This document shows, piece after piece, positions 28,735 to 40,142 of a stretch of 64,000 nt of DNA. The DNA is from Agaricus subrufescens. Its lineage: Eukaryota; Basidiomycota; Agaricomycetes; Agaricales; Agaricaceae. Under the pieces are notes generated by a model. It had not been told where the DNA came from. It searched no databases and saw only the letters and a list, made by a program, of their open reading frames with translations. The DNA lies in the NCBI GenBank assembly GCA_029945375.1, contig CM057062.1, forward strand, positions 620,001-684,000, in the 5' to 3' direction. Position 1 is the first letter of the stretch; the number at the start of each line of letters is the position of its first letter. Both the position numbers and the translations under genes were made by a program.

Positions 28735-30556
28735 TCACAATTCCTGTGATACATCTGGGTCAATGAGGGTACTATTATTACTAGAGTTGGTCGAAGAGGC
28801 TACTTCTGTATCTGTGGGAATATCCTGCATATTGTCAATGTCGACCACCCGACTAATTCCTGCCATTATTCCTACACCGGCAGTTGGGTTGTTGCTGACA
28901 AACAATTAGATAACAGAGCTAATAGTTTAGTAAATCACGTACCAGCATTGATTATAAATACGATGCATCATGACATGATACTTACTTGGCGCCTTGTCCT
29001 TGATACTGATCAGCCAGTTCTTATGGCCATTGTATACATCCTCCGCAAGATCGACAACGAAATCAGATGGAATATGGATCCCACTAGTCCAGTCAATAAT
29101 AGAAAAGTGGATCTGTTCAAAAGTCAGTGGTTTTCGGTAAATGCCTCTATAAAACTTACTGCAGTTGCTATGAGGGCCAACACGCAAACCGGGATTTCCC
29201 TCTCATTAGGGTAGCGAGCATAAGTAGACGTAAATATATCCGGATGATGGTCTCCAAGGGTGGAGCGACGGCCACCATCACTGAATAAGAATTTTGCAAG
29301 GGTCCGGATTATGGACGGGTGTTCGTAAGGCCGGCTCTTGATTGGATTACCATTCTAGTATGACGTTAAGTATATGTCACAATTAATATAAGCATTCCAT
29401 ACCTCCTGAGGAAAGATGTAAGTCGAGTCACGAAGAAGGGCATTGACTAGGCTCTTGACAGTGTGAATGTCCGCTAATGGGTTTCCAAGCCCAAAGCTGA
29501 CCCCAACAAGGGGTGCAGCAATCACCTTGACTCTGCTGCGGCGTAATGCTAAACGATGATTGACCTGTCAAACAATTCAGACTTTATTCGGGAATGTAAA
29601 ATTGATGTTTACATACCATACGCACGGCATACAGGGTGAACTTGCGGTCCTGCTTAAGGTGGAGAACTATCTGATCAAAAGAGGCATTGCGGGCAACTTC
29701 GGTGAGTATCGAAGTGAGAAGCGTGAATTCACTGTCATTGACAATGAAAAACCCTTGCTTCAGACACACCCCTGTTGCCTGTATTTCACCTTGGTTAAGA
29801 ACATGCTTCATCGGTTGAGGCTGGGCCTTAGAACTGATAAGACGCGCGCCTGGTCTTGGTAGTACAAAGTGAGCTTCGATGGGCCAATGTGCATTAACCG
29901 CAGCCTGACAACGTATAAGCAAGTAATGCTAAAGATTTATAAAATACTCACATTTTGCGCATCAATTAAGGCCTTCTGATCATCGCCGTCGAGTTCGTCG
30001 TCCTTGGACCAATGTGGGACCTATGTCGGTGAATAAGACGCTCAAAGAAAACTAATGGAGTATCACCTCGGAGCGGTATTGATCACCCTGCTTCGAGCCC
30101 CTATTGGAAGTTGAGGCTTCGCCAGGGGTCAGACGCATTTGAACAATTTCTGACCCAAACTGTGAAGCGGCCTGGGCGGGGGCGAGAGAGTCAAGATCTT
30201 CGTCATCATGGAAGGAACCCTCGTCAGCTTCATCAGACTCGCTATCATTACCATTGCCTTGAACTGACTTCTCATCTCCGGATGAGTCAGACAGTTCAAA
30301 GAGAGGTGGGGCAGCCGGAGCAGCCTTCTGACGCACTGCGGGAGTTTTCTTCTCCCGGACATCTTTGAAAAAAATCAAATATGTATCAGCAGTAAACGAC
30401 TAAGTATAACGAGTATGACATACTCCTTTGATCTTCGAGAGGCGAGCGCAACCGTTTCCTTCCACGAGCGCTTGGATCTGAGCCTGGTCCTCGTTTCTTA
30501 GCTCGGGTGGACGTGCGACGCGAGCTAGCAGCTCGAGTAGAAGTGGTAGGTGGCAT
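28735..30556 (-). CDS. DUF6532-like protein carried by the Plavaka-like element
   Basis: This spliced minus-strand gene starts MPPTTSTRAASSRRTSTRAK at 30556. Exons: 30556-30424, 30362-30067 (acidic, FELSDSSGDEKS), 30020-29952 (VPHWSKDDELDGDDQKAL), from 29904 (AAVNAHWPIEAHFVLPRPGA, FFIVNDSEFTLLTSILTEVA), from about 29560 (NHRLALRRSRVKVIAAPLVG), then RPYEHPSIIRTLAKFLFSDG, REIPVCVLALIATA, IHFSIIDWTSGIHIPSDFVV and a polar tail ending at the TGA at 28735. The pattern of a basic disordered N-terminus followed by a helical domain with YEHPSI and IDWTSG resembles DUF6532, an expanded agaricomycete family. Its biochemical role is unknown. Location inside the element and divergence from the transposase suggest it is element cargo or a second transposition protein. 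Confidence 0.75.
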
Positions 30557-30907
30557 GGGGTTAACAAGAAGGAAGCAAAAACCACGCACCGAAATAAAAT
30601 TTTGTGTCAGTCTTATAATGGGTTGACAGTTCGACGATTCTGTGCCCAACCATTCAATGCCGATATAATGTGAAATTGAAACGCAGGTGATCTCCTTTGA
30701 GTTGGGAGCAGCAGTTATAATCCAGTAAATGCCATAACTTCATAATACAGACCTGGTATGCTGCTTTCTCAATTTGTGTTCCAGTAAATGCTACGGAGCC
30801 ATAATAGAGGCCTGGTATATTGTTTCCTTAATTTGTGTCAGCATGACTCAGGTGACAGCTTGTTCGACTCACCAGTCATACCTTTACGCTGCAACGTGCT
30901 TCATCGA

Positions 30908-33900
30908 ATGATTTGCCCAGGTTGCAATGCCAACATCAAACGTCATGGACTGCAAAGTCATCTTCGAAGCACTAGAAACCGTCAATGTCAGCAATACTTT
31001 GAGGGTCAAGGTAAACAACTTAGCAAAAGTAGTACTGTACAGCAAGACGGACAACAAGAGTGTACGTTTTACTTCAACTGTAGAAGTTGTATCTAATGGG
31101 AAAATGTATTAGTTTTCGATGCAGACGGCGATCTATTTGGGAATTATCGTACATACCTTCGTGAAGACTGTGATGACGAAGAAATGGACATTGATGCAGG
31201 AGAACCTGCAGCAAATACAGATAGCGATTGCCTTGAAGAAAGTGACGATTCTGAGGGAGGTCACATCGGTGATCTCAACGACGTTGAGCCTGAACGACCT
31301 CGAGTTGATGCCAATGCTGATGATGCCAATGCTGATGATGCCGATGAAGATGCTGACACTGGGGATGATGCACGATGTAGGGTGTACGACGCGAGCTGCA
31401 AACTATATGACCCACCGGTCATCTCTCGATTTCCTGGCAACGCAGGAAAAGTATACGGTGTCGAGCATCAGAATAAAGGGGGATCAGATGAGATTTACGA
31501 ACCTTTCTCATCTGAGATGGAGTGGGAGATGGCGAGGTGGGCAAAGGAACGTGGCCCAAGTTCGACCGCATTCACCGACCTGGTGTCAATTGATGGAGTA
31601 AGTGAATGTAACATAATGCTACTGTGCAACCAGCTTACCTGAGATCGTATCTCCTAGGTTGTCAAACAATTGAACCTGTCCTTCAAGTCATCTACTGAAC
31701 TGAACAAGATCATAGATGAAAAGTTGCCGAATGCACGGCCTTCATTCACTCGCCATCAGGTCATAGTGGGCTCCGAAGTATGCGATGTATATTTTCGAGA
31801 CATTATTCAGTGTATCCAAGCAATCCTATACGACAATAAGCTCTCACCACATATGATATTTACTCCGGAGAAGCATTACACAGACGACTCGAAGACGACT
31901 CGAATGTATCACGATATGCATACAGCGAAGTGGTGGTGGGCAACGCAGGTGAGTTTCTTGGAGCTATCTTGCAAAGTCTTCTCATCAGCGACTGAAATTC
32001 AACAGAAAGCGATTGAGAAGGACTCACCTGGGGCCTCGATTATCCCAATCATGATTTCGACGGACAAGACACAACTCACGTTGTTTCGCAACAAGAGTGC
32101 TTACCCGGTTTATCTCACGATTGGTAATATTCCAAAAGAAATTCGACGTAAACCATCAGCACGTGCGTACATGCTTCTGGGTTACTTACCAACAACAAGA
32201 CTTGAAAATGTCTCAAATAAAGCCTCACGTCGCCGCATGATCGCAAATTTATATCACTCATGTATGGGTGAGATCCTCCGGCCTCTGGAAGAAATAGGAG
32301 CCCAAGGCACCATCATGGCAACAGCTGATGGAAAGCTTCGCCGGATGCACCCAATTATGGCAGCGTTCATCGGGGATTATCCTGAACAAATACTTACTAC
32401 TTGTTCGTATTCAGGTGATTGCCCCTCTTGCGATGTAGCCCACAAGGACCTAGGAGAAAGTGGTCTTGGGCAACCCCAGGATCTTGATCATGTACTTGAC
32501 ATTTTATCATCATTTGATGATGACCCAACAGATTTCATCGGCCTTTGTAAACGATCTCGCGTGAAGCCTGTGGTCACGCCGTTCTGGCATCACCTACCCT
32601 ATCTCAACATTTACTCTTCGATAACCCCCGACGTTCTGCATCAGCTTTATCAGGGACTGATAAAGCACGTTGTCAGTTGGCTCATCAAGGCATTCGGTCC
32701 GCTCGAAATCGACGCCCGCTGTCGTCGACTTCCACACAATCACAACATACGCGCGTTTACCAAAGGGATCAGCGCATTGTCGCATGTGTCTGGAAAAGAA
32801 CATGACCAAATCTGCCGGATTCTAATTGGACTCGTCGTCGGCATGCAGCTTGGCAACGGCTACTCAGCTGTTCGGCTTGTCCAAGCTGTCCGTGCGTTGC
32901 TTGATTTTCTATTCCTTGCCCAATATTCTGTTCACACCGACAGAACCCTGGACCTCCTTCAACACGCGCTCGACAGGTTCCATGAAAATAAGGAGATTTT
33001 TATCGACCTCAGTATTCGCAAGGATTTCAACTTACCGAAGCTCCACTTCGCGCAACATTACACTCAGAAAATCAAATTTTTTGGCACAACTGACAACTTC
33101 AATACCGAGTACACGGAACGCTTACACATTGATCTCACGAAGGACGCTTATCGGGCTACCAACCGGAAAGATGAATACACTCAGATGACGACGTGGTTGG
33201 AAAGAAAGGAGAAAATACTTCAGCATGAGCTTTTGATTCAATGGAGACTTGGTAAGGTCGTCTCACCTCTCACCTCCTCCCATGAATGGATCACCCCGGG
33301 CCTTTCAATACACAGGACTATTCATGTGTCCGAGCGCCCAAGTGCAAGGCGAGTTTCCCTCAACGATCTCATCACCAAACATGGTGCGACCTACTTCCAC
33401 GAGGCTTTTGCACGCTTTGTGATTCTTCAACGCTACCCATCAATCTCCTCAACCCAACTCGAACATGCAATTTGGGGAGTCGAGATGCCTATGCAAAGCT
33501 TTTGGCTATGGCATCGGGTCAAATTTCTCTCACCGGATCCTTTTACACACATAACAAACACGGTCGACTCAATCCATGCCAACCCGAAAACACAGCGATT
33601 TGATACCGCTCTGCTTCGGATACACAACGAGCTTGAGGGGATACATGGTATAGTTTTTTTTCTTTATATGTATTAATAACTCATCCTCGTTCCCAGGTTT
33701 TCGCATCGGACGTGTCCGTGCCATATTTTCAATGCCACCAAGCATCCGCCAAGTAGTTTTCCGTGAATGCGTTGTCCCAGAACATCTGGTTTACATAGAA
33801 TGGTTCACTGGATTCACCCAAACCCCCGATCCTCACCATCAAATGTACAAGGTATCAATAGAGCGTGATCAATTGGATCCATCGGGAGGTGGAATTGGAA

Positions 33901-34061
33901 GCATTGTACCTTTGTTGGATGTGGTCCGAAGTGTCCATCTTTTCCCAATATTCGGTGCTTTTGCGCCTGTTGAGTGGACACAGGATAACGTATTAGATCA
34001 ATGTAACGCATTCTATGTAAATCCTTTCACAGACAGGCACTTATACCGCCTCATTGGATAG
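30908..34061 (+). CDS. Plavaka-type transposase, apparently intact (about 961 residues)
   Basis: Five exons join without a stop: 30908-31010, 31113-31597, 31658-31948, 32006-33647 and 33697-34061. The N-terminus has a C2H2-like finger (MICPGCNANIKRHGLQSHL). An acidic linker with a 15-bp tandem repeat (DANADDANADD) follows. The catalytic region contains HTAKWWWATQ, IMISTDKTQLT, the CPSC pair in GDCPSCDVAHKD, TPDVLHQLYQGLIKHVV and FNTEYTERLHIDLTKDAYRA, blocks shared by Plavaka transposases and likely including the acidic catalytic residues. The intron 31949-32005 is 57 nt and free of stops in frame, so a longer isoform could form. The open structure suggests recent activity. A 351-nt region (30557-30907) separates it from the divergent DUF6532-like gene and should hold both promoters. 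Confidence 0.9.
31307..31336 (+). repeat. 15-bp tandem repeat within the transposase gene
   Basis: GATGCCAATGCTGAT occurs twice in a row at 31307-31321 and 31322-31336, encoding repeated DANAD in the acidic linker. Confidence 0.8.
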
Positions 34062-34278
34062 TGGCTACCTACGTACGATATACTTATTATAATGTATCGC
34101 TGGGGATAATCGTGTGATCATCTGTCCGAATTTTAATGGCAGTTGCGTATAATATGAACCAATTTAGTAAGGCGGTCTGAGCTTGATGCTTCGTAACCCG
34201 TTAATGACCAATATATATACCCTCGAGGTGTTGACTACGTTATGCTAGTCCATATTTAGATAATTTATTCATTTTTGT

Positions 34279-34299
34279 CATTCTCCCGTTTCCCTGATG
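34279..34299. repeat. Right terminal inverted repeat of the Plavaka-like element
   Basis: Read inward on the minus strand it starts CATCAGGGAAACGG. The 217 nt between the transposase stop and this end are AT-rich and non-coding. Confidence 0.6.
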
Positions 34300-35675
34300 T
34301 CTGCCTTTTCATCTCGAATTGCGACAGACGTTTCTTGGACGCTGCCTCTCACGCTCTCCGGTAATGCTGATGGCGATATTGCAGCCTACCTTCGTGGTAG
34401 CTTCCAGGTGACCCGGGCCAAGTATAATATTCCTGCTAGTGTGTGGCCATCGACGGTGGATATTCGTCGCCTTGTCTCTCAATCGGCGGGATTATTCGTC
34501 TATGCAGCTACTTCTGTCCGGTACATTGATGGACTTGGGAGTGGAGCGTCTGGACTGGAAGAGCGGCTGCATGCAGTATTGGAACTGGACTCAGAGTCGG
34601 CAGAAACCCCATTTTCAGCCCTGGACCAGTTGTATACACTGGTTATGATGCTGATACCGGAAGGAGTGCTTCCCGTTACAATGGCACTACTGCTTCTGGA
34701 CCGAAGTGTCACAGTCACTAGAGACGATCTCTTCTGTCGGCTATATTATGGGGAACGCCCAAGGATTGCCTCCTATTGTTTTGCTCTTGGCCTTTCTTCG
34801 GCAGCCTTCCTCGTAGCCATTGGGAATCTGTACTCCGTACTTGAGGTCACAAAGTCTCCCGACGGGGAACCGGAATACCTTCGATTCTATCACAAATCAT
34901 TCCTCGACTTTCTTCTCGATGGGAGGAGGTCAAAACAATATTTCATTAAATCGCGGGACGTTCATCGACGTTGCTTGGATATCGTTGTTCAAACTATGGT
35001 TACTGTGTCAGACGATGATGCTAGTGAGCGTTTACACATTTATTTGTCTAAAAGTATACAAACTTGGTTCTGGTGGTGCGTCCAACAACAGGTGATATCG
35101 ATAGCTTCACATTTGAAGCATTTTTCGCGCTGGTAGAAGAGCACGTTGGAAAACTGGAGGAGGATGTTCTGCTACAAATTTCGCGGATTAGCTGGAACTG
35201 TTGGCAACGTCTGAATCCTGATAGCTATCGAATTAACTTTAGCGCATTTATTCAAAAGGTTTAATCGTGTCAATGATCGATAATAAAATATCACTGATAT
35301 ACGCAATATTAGATTCCGGATGACTGGCTCCCGAAGATCGTTTGCCCATTATACGATAGGCTATTCGGCATCCGGATACCCAATATGAATTCTATATACG
35401 ACCAAACAACTTACATCGTTGGAAGTGGGTATAAGAGAGTCATGGTAAAACGACTTGATGATCAGAATTACATGATATGTAGGTTTTCTGAATGTGAGTT
35501 ACGCGACATTGATAATTTGCTTTGGGAATTTTTATTGTCATCTTGTGTTACTGTTGTTCATTCTTTCTCTCTTAACTTTATCTTCATATTATTTCTTGTC
35601 GGGTTTAGCACTGGCTTTGGTATTGGCTTTTTTTACCATTTTTATCAGCTGTATGTTAATGGTGGTGGTATTTAA

Positions 35676-36077
35676 AGTACTTGTTAGCTTCAGTCAAACT
35701 CACGACATAGTGACGCAGTAGAGGATGAGCAAGGTGAGGTACCACAGGATTACCTTAAGAGTAGCCTGCCAAAAGCTGGGACATGCAGGGCAGGGGTCGA
35801 CCTCGTTGCCCCGGTTTTCGGTTTAGATAGTTGTACCATCGCTGTCATACAAAAATATGCACAAGGATAAATATAGTCCAAGAGTTTATTATTCACCATT
35901 TGCTTGATTCGCTTATCTCCACCAGAATTCCTCCCGCAGCCTTCGTAGGGCAATAGCTTTATTGTTATTTAAGGACCTAGAGTGATTAAACTTATGCGTG
36001 TGGTCACGGTAGCGATGACGGTAAAGTATGGCTGGCGATGAAGTTATGACATCATTTTCTCTCCACCGTGGTGCGAC
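35676..36077. other. Intergenic region between NACHT gene 3 and the alcohol dehydrogenase
   Basis: No gene is seen here. The end of NACHT gene 3 is itself approximate; hydrophobic codons near 35580-35680 may belong to its C-terminal end. Confidence 0.4.
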
Positions 36078-36084
36078 TATAAAA
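36078..36084 (+). promoter_or_regulatory. TATA box of the alcohol dehydrogenase gene
   Basis: TATAAAA lies 49 nt upstream of the ATG at 36127, which supports that start over the later in-frame ATG near 36278. Confidence 0.5.
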
Positions 36085-36126
36085 CACACTCATCTTTCTG
36101 AACGTTGGAACAGTATCTCATTAACT

Positions 36127-37870
36127 ATGCAACGAGCAGCAAACGTAGCACAAGACGTGAGTCCAAGTTTCACAACACCTTCCAACTTGTTTTTCACAAT
36201 TCATCGGATCCAGTATCTTGGTCCAGTAGACGTTCCTATTCGAGCTGGATACACCCACCGTGATGGCGGCCAGACCATGCGCGCATTGGCGTGGTTCGGG
36301 AATGAAGACGTTCGAATGATTGACGCCCCTATTCCTGATATCACCGAAGCCGAGGACGTCATTATCAGAGTGACTGGAACGACTATATGCGGTTCCGATT
36401 TGCACTTGTATGCGTGTTTTTATGCTTGTAACTTTCCAGGTGTTTACGAGGAATAGGTATCATGGAGAAATCATGACGATGCAACAGGGCGATATCTTGG
36501 GCCATGAGGTAAGAGTTCGAAATTTTTTTATTAAGATCGAATCTTATGTTTTTCGTTTTCAGTTTATGGGAATCGTTGACAAAGTAGGTCCAGGAGTCAA
36601 AAATATAGTCGTTGGACAACGCGTAGTCGCATCTTTCCAAATCGCGTGTGGGGACTGCCGATATTGCCAACAAAAGTTGTCTTCATTCTGTGATAATACT
36701 AACAGTTCATCGTAAGTTCATTGATTATACCGAAGTAATGAACAATAATAACGGTCACAACCCAAGACTGCAAGAGAAGCTGTATGGGACTCGTGATGCA
36801 GGATTCTTTGGATACTCTCACTTCACAGGAGGATTTCCAGGTGGACAGGCAGAGTATGTTCGGGTGCCGAAAGGAAATGTTAATCTACTTCCTATCCCAG
36901 AGGAGGTTCCAGATGAGAAAGCCCTTTTTTTGTCTGATATTTTTCCCACCAGCTACCATTGTGTCGTCGACACTGGAGTTTTCCCTCGTGATGTCGTTGC
37001 GATCTGGGTGAGTCGGAAGTCGACAAACGTCATTATTTATTCAAGGAAACTGACGAGCATCCTATAGGGCTTGGGTCCGGTCGGCATGTATGCAGCGCAG
37101 TGGGCCAAGCTTAAAGGCGCTTCGCGTATCATTGGGATAGACGCGATACCTGAGAGACTGACATTCGCGAAAACCAAGTTGCAAATTGAAACGATTAATT
37201 TCAAAGAAGTGCAAGATATTCCTAAACGAATTCACGAGTTAGTTCCTGGAGGTGTTGACGTCGCGCTCGATTGCGGTAAGTCTACTCACCTTGTGGATCT
37301 ATTAAGATAAGAATCAACGGATGTCTAGGAACCTTTCACGAACCAAAGACTTGGACGCACAAGATTCAAAAGACGTTGATGCTGGAGACAGACGTTCCTG
37401 AGACTTTGAATGAGATGCTTGTGTCTGTACGCAAAATGGGTAGATGCGGACTCATCGCCGCGTATGCAGGATTTGCGAATGGTGTGAATTTGGGAGCGTT
37501 GATGGAGAAAGGTGTCCGGTAAGTCAACCAACGTTAATTCAATGTCGTGAATAACCTAGGTGTTGGAACAGACTGATTGGGAATGGCCAAGCCCCGGTTC
37601 ATAAGTACTGGAAAGAAATATTGGAAGACTATATAAAGACGAACAGGTTTGATCCAACCATGTGAGTGAACCCTCGTAATATTCGCCTAGCGCTGGCTGA
37701 CAATTTCCAGGATCGTGTCACATCGTGTTCCGCTGGAGGATATGCCCGAACTGTATCGCGCGTTCGACAAACGCCAGTCCGGTGTGTTTAAAGTCTTTGT
37801 TGAGACCAAGTTTTCGTCGGGTCCTAGTGAGGGCTGTCCGAAAGCAACGAGAGTAAGCGAATGGAATTGA
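36127..37870 (+). CDS. Zinc-dependent medium-chain alcohol dehydrogenase
   Basis: The gene has about seven exons. A likely first intron begins at GTGAGT after MQRAANVAQD. The GroES-like domain follows (MRALAWFGNEDVRMIDAPIP). A clear intron joins TICGSDLHLY to HGEIMTMQQGDILGHE, giving the catalytic zinc Cys and His-Glu. The structural zinc lobe is CGDCRYCQQKLSSFC. The nucleotide-binding site is WGLGPVGMYAAQWAKLKGA followed by IIGIDAIPERL. The C-terminal part reads GVRLIGNGQAPVHKYWKEIL and SHRVPLEDMPELYRAFD, ending at TGA 37868-37870. It looks like the glutathione-independent formaldehyde dehydrogenase-like branch of the MDR superfamily; the substrate is not deducible. No lesion was seen. Confidence 0.87.
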
Positions 37871-37986
37871 TATGTCGTGTACCGTGTACAGTAGAGAAAA
37901 CATACGGTGTTTGGTTCTGTGTTGCGTGACAAACGCGTGACATCACGCGCGACTACGCGTTCTCATTAATCACCGCAACCACCACA

Positions 37987-39518
37987 ATGGTCCGGCCAGC
38001 TCGCAGACAGCCCTCACAGTCCCAAAAACCAGTGTATGGCCGATCCCAGCGAAACGGGCCAGCGCGCTCACAGAGAGTTCGAGTAGAATCGGAGGAAGAG
38101 GCCGAGGAAATCCTGATGGATGTCGATGAGGAGGGCTCCGAGGCAGAGAATGCAGATGGCGATGATGGAGCAGGTGTAAATCATTTTAGAGATTATATCT
38201 TATGTGGTATTTAACTTCATTCTTAGGATATACAGCAGAAGGCTGCGGATTTGGTACGACTGGCCCTGTTTCACGAAGCACGGCGGATGCCATTGAGACG
38301 GGAGGATATCAATAAAAAAGGTTCATTATTCCCTGTTCATTCTTCGACTTTCACGTTCTGAAAGCACTTCAAAGTTCTACCAAATTCAACGAGGAGCTTC
38401 AAGGCTGTCTTCGATCGAGCTCAGATGATACTCGAAGTGACTTTTGGTTTCAGACTCCAGGAGCTACCGTCCAAGGCTGGTCTGGATCAAGAAGCCGCAG
38501 CAGCATCGGTAGAAAAAAAAGGAAAGAGGACCAGTTCTGGTACACAGGCCCAACAAGGTGAAGACGAGCTAGAGGAGGCCAGAATGGCTACGGTTGGAAA
38601 GAAACGAGGTCTGCTTTACGGTCTGTCTCGTTACCATCATAAACCTTACCGTTTTTTTTGCGTAGCCGCTGCTGTTGGTTCAAAGACCTACATTCTACGT
38701 TCCACCCTTGATGCCAAATTAATAGAGGTAGCCAACAGGGCCGATGCGGCCATCATAGAAGAGGAAGCTATCCTCAATTTCGCCACTGGCGATTTCTTCG
38801 GTGATAATGGTGACACCGGCAATGGTGTTGCCATGTTCTCGGAGGATGACGGTGAATGGGATGACGGTGCTGAATTACATCCTCGGACCTACGGCTCTAT
38901 ATTCTCCTGGGGTCAAAACGATCAGCTTGGGGCTTTGGGTGTTTTGTACGTTATTCTCGCGCTTATATTAGCGAATGGAAAGGTCATGCAAGAACGTGAG
39001 CTTTTCCTTCTGTCTTATTAATTATATAGAGAATTGAACTTTGGTGGTTCACAGGGGCACTGCGTGCTCAATTGAAGGAGCTTGGCCTCCCATCCACCCC
39101 GGGCCGCTCGCCCATACAACTCACTACCTTAGCTTCACATCGTTGTATGAAAGTCGACGACTACCTTTCTCTACTCCTTCGTCAAGGTTATCTGGATCGA
39201 CAAATTGTTGGCGAAGTTTCTGGTGCAGGCCGTAAACGTGCTAGAGGAAAAGTGGGAGGCGACGCTCATAATGATATGGCTGGGCCAGCTGGCGATATGT
39301 ATGAATGGCGATGGGGTGCACGCGCGTTTTGTGAGGTTGGTGAGACCGACATCGCAAGATTTATTGCGGAATTCATGGTTAATAATCGTACGGGTGAAGA
39401 GCCTGGGGATGATGAAGAGGAAGAAGGAAATGAAGTGAGGAGGAAAATGAAAGTGGAAAAGATGTATATGGGTGTACAAAAGGCTGCTGGAGGAAATTTG
39501 GCGGAGATAAGGGATTGA
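37987..39518 (+). CDS. nse3: NSE3/MAGE homologue of the SMC5-SMC6 complex
   Basis: The protein is a MAGE-domain subunit that bridges the SMC5-6 kleisin and binds DNA in genome maintenance. Exon 1 (37987-38175) encodes a basic then acidic N-terminus (MVRPARRQPSQSQKPVYGRS). Later exons give the MAGE domain: DIQQKAADLVRLALFHEARR, LPNSTRSFKAVFDRAQMILE, KTYILRSTLDAKLIEVANRA, GALGVLYVILALILANGKV, ALRAQLKELGLPSTPGR, MKVDDYLSLLLRQGYLDRQ and YEWRWGARAFCEVGETDIAR. The stop is near 39516. An acidic insertion, DDGEWDDGAELHPR, sits in the middle of the domain. A fragment of this middle exon is duplicated at 42474-42705. Confidence 0.88.
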
Positions 39519-40142
39519 AGCGACTAATGAATAATGTAAAGGAGTAGGTGTCTCGGAGTATAATTATTTGAATTTCAAAACTATCCATCTCTACAGAAGG
39601 CCAGGGTTTCGACCTTACTATAAAAGCTCAACCGCCTCAATTATGACAGCAGGCCTTTAGGTATCAACCCTGCGGTCTCGAGCTGACTTGGCTCTCCGCA
39701 TCATCCTGTCTACCAAGTAAAACGCCATATTATTATACCACCTATTCGTTCACCCTCTCCGTATTTCTAGTGTACAGCTCTGTATCGTGTATAGTATCTC
39801 AAAATCATCCTTCTGGGGCGGGGAGTTGACCGGAGGGAGGGACGCCTCAGCCTGGTCGGCTCCCTCACTGTTGTTGCTCCTGGAAGTAGTCATGGTGGGC
39901 GTCTATTGTGCGAGTTATGGCCCCTTCAAACACCCTTGTCTTCCCAGTTTGAAGTATCAAAAGAGGCACGATGATATATGTATCTGCCTCATTATCTTGA
40001 TACGAGTCATCAATTATCCAGATTAAACCTCATGGTACTTGCAGCGGAAGTGAACCGTAGTTAAAGATTCGCGCGTGCGATTGTTACCGACAGATCCATT
40101 TAACACCATTAGGAATTCTTTTGTACCCCTCGATCTACCAGC
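39519..40142. other. Intergenic region holding a source sequence for the 42.7 kb duplication
   Basis: No gene is seen. The stretch 39804-39855 (ATCCTTCTGG then GGGGAGTTGACCGGAGGGAG) reappears at about 42704-42753 directly after the NSE3 fragment. Confidence 0.55.

Larger units (their letters stand above)
28350..34299 (+). mobile_element. Plavaka-like (CMC superfamily) DNA transposon, about 5.95 kb
   Basis: The boundaries come from the split NACHT gene and from inverted ends: CATCAGG at 28350 and CCTGATG ending at 34299. The inward sequences match at 15 of the first 21 positions. The flanking 2 bp read TC on both sides; shifting the ends inward by 3 gives AT as an equally good 2-bp duplication. 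Both solutions leave the host in frame (5,952 or 5,946 nt removed). Inside are an intact, spliced Plavaka-type transposase on the plus strand and a divergent DUF6532-like gene on the minus strand. Assignment of Plavaka to the CACTA-Mirage-Chapaev group is from literature memory; the 2-bp duplication is consistent with it. Confidence 0.85.
27579..35675 (+). pseudogene. NACHT gene 3 with canonical Walker motifs, split by a Plavaka-type transposon
   Basis: Exon 1 is 27579-27678 (MPSFQQSQGATVSGSAFVDI) and a roughly 70-nt intron ends at 27748. Exon 2 reads IKLLLNHVQPEAMHDSGA, then Walker A GPAGAGKSAIAQT, ASFFFYRPSGWNNPKKFIPT and Walker B VIIIIDGLDEC, and stops matching the family after SRPEPPITS at 28349. 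The match resumes at 34300 with AFSSRIATDVSWTLPL, then DIRRLVSQSAGLFVYAAT and YHKSFLDFLLDGRR, the usual post-NACHT helical region. Deleting the transposon with one 2-bp duplication restores the frame. Downstream the homologous frame shifts near 35090 (FTFEAFFALVEEHVG, then IPNMNSIYDQTTYIVGSG) without an obvious intron, so an older lesion is possible. The gene is at present disrupted. It would act as an NLR-type ATPase. Confidence 0.85.

Noticed and set aside
34297..34299. ATG at 34297 as the start of a separate gene
   Set aside because: The ATG is part of the transposon right end; the following codons continue NACHT gene 3 from the other side of the insertion.
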